This document shows positions 35,709-43,883 of a stretch of 64,000 nucleotides of DNA, in pieces. Position 1 is the first letter of the stretch. Each line of letters starts with the position of its first letter. The stretch is from Lysobacter_L cavernae (lineage in GTDB: Bacteria > Pseudomonadota > Gammaproteobacteria > Xanthomonadales > Xanthomonadaceae). Below the pieces are notes generated by a model. It had not been told where the DNA came from, did not search any database, and saw only the letters and a list, made by a program, of their open reading frames with translations. The DNA is taken from assembly GCF_042648505.1 (NCBI RefSeq), contig NZ_JBHRXK010000004.1:124001-188000 (forward strand), read 5' to 3'. A program made the translations under genes and the position numbers.

Positions 35709-37217
35709 ATGACCCAGCCGGCTCCGATCACCCGCGCCGAAAGCAGCGACTACAGCGAAACCTCGCGCCATGCCGACGTCATGGCGTTCATCGACGCGCT
35801 GGCCGCGCACAACGACCCACGGCTGCATATCACCGACTTCGGTGTCACGCCAGAAGGACGCACGCTGCCGCTGCTGGTGCTGTCGGCCAGCGGCGTCACC
35901 ACTCCGGAGCAGGCGCGCGCTGCCGGCCTGCCGGTGGTGCTGGTGTTGTGCGGCATCCACGCCGGTGAAGTCGAGGGCAAGGAAGCCGGCCTGATGTACG
36001 TGCGCGACCTGCTCGATGGCCGGCACGGCGACGTGCTGACGCGCATGACCCTGCTGCTGGTGCCGCTGTTCAACGCCGACGGCAACGATCGCATCGACCC
36101 GGCCAACCGCAAGCTCGACATCGCCCACCTCAGCGGCCAGCTCGGCCCCAACAGCGGCGTCGGCACGCGCGTCAACGCCGCCGGCATCAACCTCAACCGC
36201 GACTACATGCGCCAGGACGCGCCGGAGATGCGCCTGCTGCAGACACGGGTGATGCACCCGTGGAGCCCGCACCTGACGATCGATTGCCACGCCACCAACG
36301 GCTCGATCCACCGCTTCGCGTTGACCTACGACATTCCACACACCGTGCACAGCGGCCGGGCCGAGCCGATCGCCTACCTGCGCGAGCAACTGCTGCCGGC
36401 GGTGAGCGCGGCGGTGAAGGCCAACGACGGCCTCGACACGTTCTACTACGGCAACTTCCTGCGCGACGAGGGCGGGCAGGGCATGGGCTGGATCACCTAT
36501 ACCCACCACCCGCGCTTCGGCGGCAACTACCGCGGCCTGACCAACCGCCTCGACCTGCTGCTGGAGACCTACGCCTATCTCCCCTTCGCCGAGCGCGTGC
36601 GCACCACTTACGCGTTCGTGCGCGAGGCATTGGCCTACGTCGCCGCACACGCAGAGGAGATCGTCGAGTTGCTGGCCGGCTGCGAGATGCCGCCGGACGA
36701 GATCGCGGTGCGTTATCGGCTGGACGCTTTCCCCGATCGCGAGGTCGAGATCCTCACGCGCGAGCCGTACACGCTGCAGGGCGACCCGATCAGCGTGAAG
36801 GTGCCCTACCTCGGTCGCTTCGTCGCCGAGCACGCCGTGCAGCGTCCGCTGGCCTATGCCGTGCCGGGCGACATCGCCGATCGCCTGGAAGGCCACGGCC
36901 TGGTGATCGAGCGGCCGCCGCTGCCGCCGACGTTGGATGCCGAGATCGCCACGGTCACCGCGCACGAGGTCGAAGCGGGCCGCGACATCCTCGAAGCGAA
37001 CGTCACTGCGTTCCTGCAAACCGAGCACCGCCGCGAGAAACGACCGCTGCCCGAAGGTTGGGCGCTGGTGCGCACCGAGCAGCAGCGCGGCGCGATCGCG
37101 GTGTACCTGTGCGAGGCCGGCAGCGACGACGGCCTGCTGGCCTGCGGCTGGATCGACACGCCGGCGGTGGGTGCGGAGTTCCCGGCCTGGCGCGTGCTGG
37201 TGATCGAGCATGCGTAG
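35709..37217 (+). CDS. M14-family zinc carboxypeptidase-like protein
   Basis: A 502-residue protein with the M14 metallocarboxypeptidase fold. Zinc ligands are HAGEVEGKE (HxxE) and the His in DCHATNG; NLNRDYMRQDAPE supplies the substrate-binding Asn-Arg; the Glu of LLLETYAY is the expected general base. A C-terminal domain of about 170 residues with no known function follows. No signal peptide is seen, so it is probably cytoplasmic. Peptide transporters next door fit a role in peptide use, but that is inference. Confidence 0.87.
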   Translation: MTQPAPITRAESSDYSETSRHADVMAFIDALAAHNDPRLHITDFGVTPEGRTLPLLVLSASGVTTPEQARAAGLPVVLVLCGIHAGEVEGKEAGLMYVRDLLDGRHGDVLTRMTLLLVPLFNADGNDRIDPANRKLDIAHLSGQLGPNSGVGTRVNAAGINLNRDYMRQDAPEMRLLQTRVMHPWSPHLTIDCHATNGSIHRFALTYDIPHTVHSGRAEPIAYLREQLLPAVSAAVKANDGLDTFYYGNFLRDEGGQGMGWITYTHHPRFGGNYRGLTNRLDLLLETYAYLPFAERVRTTYAFVREALAYVAAHAEEIVELLAGCEMPPDEIAVRYRLDAFPDREVEILTREPYTLQGDPISVKVPYLGRFVAEHAVQRPLAYAVPGDIADRLEGHGLVIERPPLPPTLDAEIATVTAHEVEAGRDILEANVTAFLQTEHRREKRPLPEGWALVRTEQQRGAIAVYLCEAGSDDGLLACGWIDTPAVGAEFPAWRVLVIEHA

Positions 37218-37255
37218 CGGCCAGGAACCGCTTGAAGCCGCGCTCGAATGAGCGC

Positions 37256-37283
37256 CGTCATTCCCGCCTTCGCGGGAATGACG
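37256..37283. repeat. REP-like palindrome (CATTCCCGC-CTTC-GCGGGAATG)
   Basis: A perfect palindrome: CGTCATTCCCGC and GCGGGAATGACG flank CTTC. It is a 12-bp hairpin, symmetric on both strands, placed between convergent genes. It is related to the repeats at 33998 and 59455. Confidence 0.85.
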
Positions 37284-37344
37284 AGTAAAACGACTTCAGT
37301 CAGTGGTTACCGCGCGCCAAGGATGACGCGCCCGCGAAACTGCC

Positions 37345-37827
37345 CTAGGGCGACGACGGTGACTCCGTCTCGGCGCGCAATTCCAGCTCGTCGAGGCGAT
37401 CGAGCAGGCGGAACAGCACGGCGCGCTCATCGGCGTCGATGCCGTCGAGCAGGCGCCGTTCAAATGCCAACGCCAGCGGCGCGACCTCGTCGTAGATCCG
37501 GTAACCGGCCTCGGACAGACACAGCACCGAGCGGCGGCGGTCATCGCCGTGGGTTTCGCGCTGCAGGCGGCCGGCCTCCAGGAGCCGCGCCACGGCACGG
37601 CTGACTGCCACCTTGTCCATCGCCGTGCGCTGAGCCACCTCGTTGGCCGACAGGTCCGGGTAGCGGCCGAGCACGGCCATGACCCGCCATTCGGTGATGC
37701 CCAGGGCGAAGCGTTCGGTGTAGATGCGGGCGATCGTGCCGCTGACCCGGTTGCTCAGCACCGACAGGCGGTAGGGCAGGAAATGCTCGAGGTCGAGTTC
37801 GGCGTGGCCCGGGCGGGGCTGGTTCAT
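37345..37827 (-). CDS. MarR-family regulator, divergent from hpd
   Basis: A 160-residue winged-helix regulator. The DNA-binding part reads ITEWRVMAVLGRYPDLSANEVAQRTAMDKVAVSRAVARLLEAG, then the wing DDRRRSVLCLSEAG. MarR proteins usually bind as dimers to palindromes and are released by phenolic ligands. It lies 101 nt from hpd in divergent orientation, and a near-palindrome fills the hpd promoter spacer. It is therefore the likely regulator of tyrosine / homogentisate degradation. That link is inferred from position. Confidence 0.87.
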   Translation of the reverse strand: MNQPRPGHAELDLEHFLPYRLSVLSNRVSGTIARIYTERFALGITEWRVMAVLGRYPDLSANEVAQRTAMDKVAVSRAVARLLEAGRLQRETHGDDRRRSVLCLSEAGYRIYDEVAPLALAFERRLLDGIDADERAVLFRLLDRLDELELRAETESPSSP

Positions 37828-37840
37828 GTTGCGCTGTACC

Positions 37841-37869
37841 TTGATTATGGTTTCATTTGAAACTATAAA
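37841..37869 (+). promoter_or_regulatory. hpd promoter with operator-like palindrome in the spacer
   Basis: TTGATT (37841-37846) and TATAAA (37864-37869) are separated by exactly 17 nt. The spacer and -10 edge carry ATGGTTTCATTTGAAACTAT (37847-37866), a palindrome with two mismatched pairs. A MarR dimer bound here would block RNA polymerase. The same segment would control the divergent regulator gene. Confidence 0.72.
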
Positions 37870-37928
37870 GTGGCCTTCTGATCCAAGGCCGTCCGCAGCG
37901 GGCGTCGCCGCTATCTGAGAACAATGCC

Positions 37929-39020
37929 ATGAATGCGCAGCCCAACCTCGGCATGCAGGTCACCACGTTCGAGAACCCGCTCGGCATCGACGGGTTCGAG
38001 TTCGTCGAATTCGCCGCCCCGACCGGCCAGGGCGAACTCCTGCACGACTATTTCCGCAAGCTCGGCTTCACCGCCGTGCTGCACCACAAGACCCGGCCGA
38101 TCACGGTCTACCGCCAGGGCGGCGTCAACTTCCTGGTCAACGAGGATCCGGACAGCTTCGCCGCCGATTTTGCCGCCCAACACGGCCCCTGCGCCTGCGG
38201 TTTCGCGATCCGCTTCAAGAAGCCGGCGCAGGAGGTGTTCGACGCGGTCATCGGCAACGGCGGCGAAGCCATCACCGACCAGGCCGCCACGCGCGCCGTC
38301 GACGCGCCGGTGGTCAAGGGCATCGGCGATTGCATGCTGTACCTGGTCGACCGTTACGGCGACACGGGCAGCGTCTACGAGGACTATCTGCCGGTGCAGG
38401 GCGCGCAGCAGAACCCGGTCGGGTTCGGCCTGACCTTCATCGACCATCTGACCCACAACCTGTTCTTCGGCAACATGCAGAAGTGGTCGGATTACTACGA
38501 ACGCCTGTTCAATTTCCGCGAGATCCGCTACTTCGACATCAAGGGCGCCAAGACCGGCCTGGTTTCGAAGGCGATGACCGCGCCGGACGGCATCGTGCGC
38601 ATCCCGCTCAACGAGTCGAGCGACCCGAAGTCGCAGATCAACGAGTACCTCGACGCCTACAAGGGCGAGGGCATCCAGCACATCGCCTGCTTCACCGACA
38701 ACATCTACGACACCGTCGAGGCGATGCGTGCGCAGGGCGTGGAGTTCCTCGACACGCCCGAGACCTATTTCGACGTGATCGACCAGCGCGTGCCCAATCA
38801 CGGCGAAGACGTGCCGCGTTTGGCCCGCAACAAGATCCTGATCGACGCCGACCTGGAAACCCACCAGCGCAAGCTGCTGCAGATCTTCACCCAGAACGCG
38901 ATCGGCCCGATCTTCTTCGAGATCATCCAGCGCAAAGGCAACGAAGGTTTCGGCGAAGGCAACTTCCAGGCGCTGTTCGAGAGCATCGAGCGCGACCAGA
39001 TGCGTCGCGGCGTGCTGTAA
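37929..39020 (+). CDS. hpd: 4-hydroxyphenylpyruvate dioxygenase
   Basis: A 363-residue non-heme iron enzyme that converts 4-hydroxyphenylpyruvate to homogentisate in tyrosine breakdown. The two VOC-like halves are intact. Iron ligands are His173 (FIDHLTHN), His251 (GIQHIACFT) and Glu331 (FFEIIQRKG). The start at 37929 follows GAGAACA. The product is the substrate of HmgA, encoded 520 nt further on. The two genes are separated by a DUF559 element, which may interrupt or attenuate the operon. Confidence 0.96.
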   Translation: MNAQPNLGMQVTTFENPLGIDGFEFVEFAAPTGQGELLHDYFRKLGFTAVLHHKTRPITVYRQGGVNFLVNEDPDSFAADFAAQHGPCACGFAIRFKKPAQEVFDAVIGNGGEAITDQAATRAVDAPVVKGIGDCMLYLVDRYGDTGSVYEDYLPVQGAQQNPVGFGLTFIDHLTHNLFFGNMQKWSDYYERLFNFREIRYFDIKGAKTGLVSKAMTAPDGIVRIPLNESSDPKSQINEYLDAYKGEGIQHIACFTDNIYDTVEAMRAQGVEFLDTPETYFDVIDQRVPNHGEDVPRLARNKILIDADLETHQRKLLQIFTQNAIGPIFFEIIQRKGNEGFGEGNFQALFESIERDQMRRGVL

Positions 39021-39030
39021 GCGGCTTTGA

Positions 39031-39522
39031 GCCCCTCTCCCGCCGGGAGAGGGGTTGGGGTGAGGGTTCGGCGAAGTCATGATGCTTGGCTTACGATCTG
39101 CCAACAGGACTCGCGGAACTGAAGTGCCGTGCCAAGGACGATCAAGCCGCCGTTGCCGACCGTTTCACTGACGCGTGCCAGGTCGCTGCGCAAGGAAATG
39201 ACGGAGGTCGAACACAAGCTCTGGCGATGCCTGCGGGGTGGCCAGCTGGGGAATTCAAGTTTCGCCGGCAACACCCGGTTCCCCCGTACATCGTCGATTT
39301 CTGCTGCGCCGACGCAAGGCTCATCGTCGAACTGGATGGTTCGCAGCATTCGCACGAAGTGAACGCTGCGAGAACGAAGTATCTGGAATCGCAAGGCTGG
39401 CGTGTGATCCGCTTCTGGGATAACGACGCGCTGACGGCGACCGAAGCGGTGATCGAGGCGATCTTCGACGCACTCGGGCACCGTACCCTCACCCCAACCC
39501 CTCTCCCGATGGGAGAGGGGCT
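39031..39522. mobile_element. DUF559 gene bounded by inverted palindromic repeats
   Basis: The left end (39031-39067) reads GCCCCTCTCCC-GCC-GGGAGAGGGG then TTGGGGTGAGGGT. The right end (39485-39522) is its reverse complement except for the three loop bases. Each end is itself a 10-bp hairpin. Between them lies a nuclease-like DUF559 gene. The unit sits between hpd and hmgA, genes that are commonly adjacent. That it is or was mobile is inference from the structure. No target duplication is obvious. Confidence 0.6.
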
Positions 39523-39526
39523 TTGA
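39129..39526 (+). pseudogene. DUF559 (Vsr-like endonuclease fold) gene with a frameshift
   Basis: The first part (RARSLRKEMTEVEHKLWRCLRGGQLG, frame from 39129) and the second (EFKFRRQHPVPPYIVDFCC, LIVELDGSQHS, WRVIRFWDND) lie in different frames. They join if one G is added to the GGGG run at 39248-39251. The whole would be a typical DUF559 protein of about 130 residues, a restriction-endonuclease-like fold with the acidic residues of VDF and ELDG. Its C-terminus (LTPTPLPMGEGL) is encoded by the right palindrome. The shift is either a real decay mutation or a homopolymer error. Confidence 0.75.
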
Positions 39527-39540
39527 GCAAAGCGCTGCAT

Positions 39541-40845
39541 ATGACGATCACCAGCAACGGCTTCCAATCCGGCTTCGGCAACGAGTTCGCGACCGAGGCG
39601 GTCGCCGACAGCTTGCCGCAAGGGCGCAATTCGCCGCAGCGGGTGGCCCACGGGCTCTACGCCGAGCAGTTGTCGGGCACGGCGTTCACCGCGCCGCGTG
39701 GCGCCAACCGCCGCAGCTGGCTGTACCGGGTCCGGCCGGCGGCGATGCACGGCACGTTCGAGCGTTACGAGCAGCCGCATCTGCACAGCGACTTCGGCGA
39801 TGGCCCGGTCACCCCCGACCAACTGCGCTGGAACCCGCTGCCGCTGCCGCAGGCCCCCACCGATTTCGTCGACGGCCTGTACACCATGGCCGGCAATGGT
39901 TCGCCGGCCGCCCAGCACGGCGTCGGCATCCACCTGTACGCCGCCAACCGCGACATGCAGGGGCGTTACTTCTACGACGCCGACGGCGAATTGCTGATCG
40001 TGCCGCAGCTCGGCCGCCTGCACATCGCCACCGAGCTGGGCGTGCTCGCGGTCGAGCCGCAGCAGATCGCGGTGATCCCACGCGGCGTGCGTTTCACGGT
40101 GTCGCTGCCGGACGGGGAAGCGCGCGGCTACGTCTGCGAGAACTTCGGCGCGTTGCTGCGCCTGCCCGACCTCGGCCCGATCGGCAGCAACGGCCTGGCC
40201 AATCCGCGCGACTTCCTCACGCCTCATGCCGCGTATGAGGACCGCGAAGGTCAGTTCGAGCTGATTGCCAAGTTCCAGGGCCACCTGTGGCGCGCTGACA
40301 TCGGCCACTCGCCGCTCGACGTGGTTGCCTGGCACGGCAACTACGCGCCGTACCAGTACGACCTGCGCCGCTTCAACACGATCGGCTCGATCAGTTTCGA
40401 TCACCCCGATCCGAGCATCTTCCTGGTGCTGCACTCGCCCAGTGACACGCCGGGCACCAGCAACCTCGACTTCGTGATCTTCCCGCCGCGCTGGCTGGTG
40501 GCACAGGACACGTTTCGGCCGCCGTGGTTCCACCGCAACATCGCCAGCGAGTTCATGGGCCTGGTGCACGGCGCCTACGACGCCAAGGCCGAGGGCTTCG
40601 CGCCGGGCGGCGCGTCGCTGCACAACTCGATGACCGGGCACGGCCCGGACGCGGCCACGTTCGAGAAAGCCAGTGCCGCCGACCTCGCCAGGCCGGACGT
40701 GATCGCCGAGACCATGGCCTTCATGTTCGAGACGCGCGCGGTGATCCGGCCGACGCAGCAGGCGCTCGATGCCGCGCACCGGCAGCGCGACTACCAGGCC
40801 TGCTGGGCCGGCCTGCAGAAGCACTTCGCGCCGCCGCGGGGCTGA
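39541..40845 (+). CDS. hmgA: Homogentisate 1,2-dioxygenase
   Basis: A 434-residue iron enzyme that opens the homogentisate ring to maleylacetoacetate. FQSGFGNEFATEA opens the conserved N-terminus; iron ligands are expected at His331 (WFHRN), Glu337 (SEFMG) and His367 (TGHGPD). The ATG at 39541 is chosen because it begins the family's N-terminus; a TTG at 39523 lies inside the repeat. No good ribosome site is visible, because the sequence just upstream is the end of the DUF559 element. No fumarylacetoacetase gene follows. Confidence 0.95.
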   Translation: MTITSNGFQSGFGNEFATEAVADSLPQGRNSPQRVAHGLYAEQLSGTAFTAPRGANRRSWLYRVRPAAMHGTFERYEQPHLHSDFGDGPVTPDQLRWNPLPLPQAPTDFVDGLYTMAGNGSPAAQHGVGIHLYAANRDMQGRYFYDADGELLIVPQLGRLHIATELGVLAVEPQQIAVIPRGVRFTVSLPDGEARGYVCENFGALLRLPDLGPIGSNGLANPRDFLTPHAAYEDREGQFELIAKFQGHLWRADIGHSPLDVVAWHGNYAPYQYDLRRFNTIGSISFDHPDPSIFLVLHSPSDTPGTSNLDFVIFPPRWLVAQDTFRPPWFHRNIASEFMGLVHGAYDAKAEGFAPGGASLHNSMTGHGPDAATFEKASAADLARPDVIAETMAFMFETRAVIRPTQQALDAAHRQRDYQACWAGLQKHFAPPRG

Positions 40846-40921
40846 TTTGCGACACAGTTCGCATCGTTTTCACGGCTTCGGGTTAGGCTGCGCCCCCGAC
40901 CTTGACGCGAAAACAGGCGAG

Positions 40922-41554
40922 ATGACGGGCCGAATCAAGCTGTGGTTGCCGACGATGCTGTTGGCGCTGGCTGCCTGCGGCGGCGACCGCGCCGGCGACG
41001 CGCCGAGCGCGGCCGTGCCGGCGCCGGAGCAGGAGCAGGACGCGCCGGTGCAGGACGTGCCGCCGGCGACCGCGCCGCAGACACCCGGTGCGATGCCGGC
41101 GCCGGGTACGATCGGCTTTGCCGGTTTCGGCCCGGCCCGATTCGGTGCCGATCAGGAGCAGGTGCGCATGGCCTGGGGGGCCGACCTCGGCGATGCCAAG
41201 CCGGCTGAGCCCGGCGGCTGCTATTACCTGATGCCACGGCCCGTGCCTGCCGGTGGCTACCGTATCGCCTTCATGATCGAGCACGACAAGTTCGCCCGCA
41301 TCGACGTTGAAAGCACCGACATCATCGCGCCCGGCGGAGGCAAGGTCGGCATGAGCGCCGACGAGATCGGCAAGCTTTACGCCGGCCGCATCCAAACACG
41401 ACCGCACAAGTACGCCGAGGGCGGCCAGTACCTGCGCATCCAGGACGCGGCTGCCGGCAACGGCGTGCTGCTGTTTGAAACCGATGCCGGCAAGGTCACC
41501 GGTTGGCGCATCGGCGTGCCACCACAGATCGACTACGTTGAAGGTTGCTCCTGA
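40922..41554 (+). CDS. Lipoprotein of unknown function
   Basis: A 210-residue lipoprotein: signal MTGRIKLWLPTMLLALAAC with lipobox LAAC (Cys19). It is followed by a Pro/Ala/Gln/Glu linker (about 20-60) and a compact domain (about 62-210) starting GTIGFAGFGPARFGADQEQVR, with paired Cys in GGCYYL and a C-terminal VEGCS. No named family is recognised. It follows hmgA by 76 nt and is probably separately transcribed. Confidence 0.7.
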   Translation: MTGRIKLWLPTMLLALAACGGDRAGDAPSAAVPAPEQEQDAPVQDVPPATAPQTPGAMPAPGTIGFAGFGPARFGADQEQVRMAWGADLGDAKPAEPGGCYYLMPRPVPAGGYRIAFMIEHDKFARIDVESTDIIAPGGGKVGMSADEIGKLYAGRIQTRPHKYAEGGQYLRIQDAAAGNGVLLFETDAGKVTGWRIGVPPQIDYVEGCS

Positions 41555-41586
41555 TCGGCGCGGAACGCGCGCCATCAGGGCAGGCA

Positions 41587-41592
41587 TAGAAT
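41587..41592 (+). promoter_or_regulatory. -10 hexamer of the CaCA antiporter gene
   Basis: TAGAAT, 30 nt before the ATG. A strong ribosome site (GGGGAGGGGGG, 41607-41617) lies between. This gives a conventional leader, in contrast to the neighbouring nhaA gene. Confidence 0.45.
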
Positions 41593-41621
41593 CACCGGCT
41601 TGACCGGGGAGGGGGGATGCA

Positions 41622-42578
41622 ATGCTCGAAGCCATCGGTTTATTCGTGCTGGGTCTGGTGCTGTTGGCGCTCGGCGGCGATTCCATCGTCAAGGGCGCCG
41701 CCGGATTGGCGCAGCGCTTCGGCGCCTCGCCGTTTGTGGCTGGCCTGGTCCTGGTTGCGTTCGGCACCTCGCTGCCGGAACTCGCGGTCAACCTGCAGGC
41801 GGTCGCGCGCGGGCAGCAGGCGCTGGCGCTGGGCAACGCGGTTGGCAGCAACGTCGTCAACTTCGGTCTGACCCTGGGCCTGGCGGCGATGGCCGCGCCG
41901 CTGCTGGTGCGCTGGCGGGCGTTATCGCCGCTGCTGCTGGTGCTCATCGCCGGCACGTTGCTGGTGATCGCGCTCGGCCTCGATGGCGTGCTGACCCGGT
42001 TTGAAGGCTTTGGCCTGTTGATCGTCTTCGTCGCGGTGGTGGCCTTTGCCGCGGTGCGCACGCGCCGCGAGGCACCGGAGTTGCAGGACGCGATCGCCGC
42101 GTTCGCGCGCACCAGCACCGACCTCGGCCTCAACCTGCTGCGTTTCGCCATTGCCGCGGTGCTGCTGTCCTACGGCTCCAAGCTGGTGGTAGGCAGCGCC
42201 CCGGCGCTGGGCGCCGGATTCGGGCTGACCCCGTTGCTGACCGGCCTGTTGCCGGTGGCGATCGGCACCGCACTGCCGGAAGCGGCCGCTGCCATCGCCG
42301 CAGCACGGCGCGGGCAGAGCGACCTGGTTGCCGGCCATGTGATCGGCTCGAGCCTGTTCAACCTGCTGGTGGTGGTTGGCGGCATGGCCGCGCTCGATGG
42401 CGCGTTGCCGTTGCCGGAGTCGTTCGTTCGATTTGAACTGCCGGCCGCCGCGGTGTTCGCGCTGATGCTGTACCCGATGCTGCGCGGCGACCTGCGCGTC
42501 AGCAAGACCGAAGGCGCTGCGCTGCTCATCGCCTTGCTGGCCTGGGTCGCGTTCGAGTTGCTGATGCTGCAACACTGA
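41622..42578 (+). CDS. Calcium/sodium antiporter (CaCA family, YrbG-like)
   Basis: A 318-residue membrane protein with about ten helices. The two inverted alpha-repeats that form the ion path are clear: AFGTSLPELAVNLQA with GNAVGSNVVNFG in the first half, and AIGTALPEAAAAIAAARRG with GHVIGSSLFNLL in the second. It exchanges sodium against calcium or another cation. The strict cation cannot be told. It precedes nhaA, another sodium antiporter, by 51 nt. Confidence 0.9.
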   Translation: MLEAIGLFVLGLVLLALGGDSIVKGAAGLAQRFGASPFVAGLVLVAFGTSLPELAVNLQAVARGQQALALGNAVGSNVVNFGLTLGLAAMAAPLLVRWRALSPLLLVLIAGTLLVIALGLDGVLTRFEGFGLLIVFVAVVAFAAVRTRREAPELQDAIAAFARTSTDLGLNLLRFAIAAVLLSYGSKLVVGSAPALGAGFGLTPLLTGLLPVAIGTALPEAAAAIAAARRGQSDLVAGHVIGSSLFNLLVVVGGMAALDGALPLPESFVRFELPAAAVFALMLYPMLRGDLRVSKTEGAALLIALLAWVAFELLMLQH

Positions 42579-42617
42579 GTGCAGCGATTCTCGGCCCGGT
42601 CGTAAAAATCGTGTCGG

Positions 42618-42623
42618 TATACT
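42618..42623 (+). promoter_or_regulatory. -10 hexamer TATACT, 6 nt before nhaA
   Basis: TATACT ends 6 nt before the nhaA ATG, so transcription would start at about the A of the ATG. No ribosome site is present in the 6 bases between. This suggests a leaderless nhaA mRNA. Confidence 0.5.
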
Positions 42624-42629
42624 GAGCGT

Positions 42630-43880
42630 ATGACCGAGCACCGACCCTCGCTGACGCGGCCCCTGCCGCGGCGCGCACTGCGCGCGCTGAGCGAATTCTT
42701 CCGGCTCGAAGCCGCCGGCGGCATCATGCTGATCGCCGCCGCGGCACTGGCGATGATCGCCGCCAACTCACCACTGTCGCCGGCCTACGAGGCGTTCCGC
42801 GAGCTGCCGGTGCAGGTGCGCATCGGTGAGCTGGAGATCGCCAAGCCGCTGCTGCTGTGGATCAACGACGGCTTGATGGCAGTGTTCTTCCTGCTGGTGG
42901 CGCTGGAGATCAAGCGCGAGACGTTGAGCGGGCAGTTGGCCAGCCGCGACCAGTTGATCTTGCCGCTGGTCTGCGCCATCGCCGGCGTGGCCGTGCCGGC
43001 GTTGTTGTTCACCGCATTCAATCGCGGCGATGCCGGCGCGATGCGTGGCTGGGCGGTGCCGACCGCGACCGACATCGCCTTCGCCTTGGGCGTGCTGGCG
43101 CTGCTCGGTTCGCGCGTGCCGGTCGGTATGAAGCTGCTGCTGTCGACGATCGCGGTGGTCGACGACCTGATCGCGATCCTGATCATCGCGCTGTTCTACT
43201 CGCACGGCATGTCGCTGGCCGCGCTGGCCTGGGCCGGTGCCGCGCTGGCGGGCATGTGGCTGCTCAACCGCCGTGGCGTGACCCGGTTGGCGCCGTACCT
43301 GGTGCTGGGCGTGGTGCTGTGGGTGTGCGTGCTGAAGTCCGGCGTCCACGCGACCCTGGCCGGCGTTGCTACCGGCCTGATGATTCCGCACACTCAGAGC
43401 AGGCACATCGACAAACACAACGCGGTGCCGGACGAGACCGAGCATTCGCCGCTGGAAACGCTCGAGCATGCGCTGCACCCGTGGGTCGCCTACGCGATCC
43501 TGCCGGTGTTCGCCTTTGCCAACGCCGGCCTGGTGCTGCATGGCTTGAGCATGGACGACATGCTCTCGCCGCTGCCGATGGGCGTGGTGATCGGCCTGCT
43601 GCTCGGCAAGCCAGTGGGTATCGTCGGCGCGGCCCTGGCGATGCGCGCGCTGGGCTGGGCGCGCTTCCCTGACGGCATGGACCTGCGCGCGATGCTCGGC
43701 CTGGGTTTGATGTGCGGCATCGGCTTCACCATGAGCCTGTTCATCGCGTCACTGGCCTACAGCGAACCGCTGCACTACGAAGAAGCCGTGCTCGGCATCC
43801 TCGCCGCCTCGGTGTTGTCGGCGCTGATCGGCTACGGCTGGCTGCGTGCCGTACTGCCGACCCGATCGAAGGTCGACTGA
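42630..43880 (+). CDS. nhaA: Na+/H+ antiporter NhaA
   Basis: A 416-residue antiporter with about twelve helices. WAVPTATDIAFALGVLALLG and the adjacent-aspartate motif IAVVDDLIAI that binds sodium are intact, as is the C-terminal GLMCGIGFTMSLFIASLA. It expels sodium in exchange for protons and matters for pH and salt balance. The soluble-looking loop THTQSRHIDK-type region (residues about 250-285) is normal for the family. Confidence 0.95.
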   Translation: MTEHRPSLTRPLPRRALRALSEFFRLEAAGGIMLIAAAALAMIAANSPLSPAYEAFRELPVQVRIGELEIAKPLLLWINDGLMAVFFLLVALEIKRETLSGQLASRDQLILPLVCAIAGVAVPALLFTAFNRGDAGAMRGWAVPTATDIAFALGVLALLGSRVPVGMKLLLSTIAVVDDLIAILIIALFYSHGMSLAALAWAGAALAGMWLLNRRGVTRLAPYLVLGVVLWVCVLKSGVHATLAGVATGLMIPHTQSRHIDKHNAVPDETEHSPLETLEHALHPWVAYAILPVFAFANAGLVLHGLSMDDMLSPLPMGVVIGLLLGKPVGIVGAALAMRALGWARFPDGMDLRAMLGLGLMCGIGFTMSLFIASLAYSEPLHYEEAVLGILAASVLSALIGYGWLRAVLPTRSKVD

Positions 43881-43883
43881 TCC

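Noticed and set aside
39021..39540. An intact single gene between hpd and hmgA
   Set aside because: The DUF559 domain lies in two frames, so the gene as given is broken.
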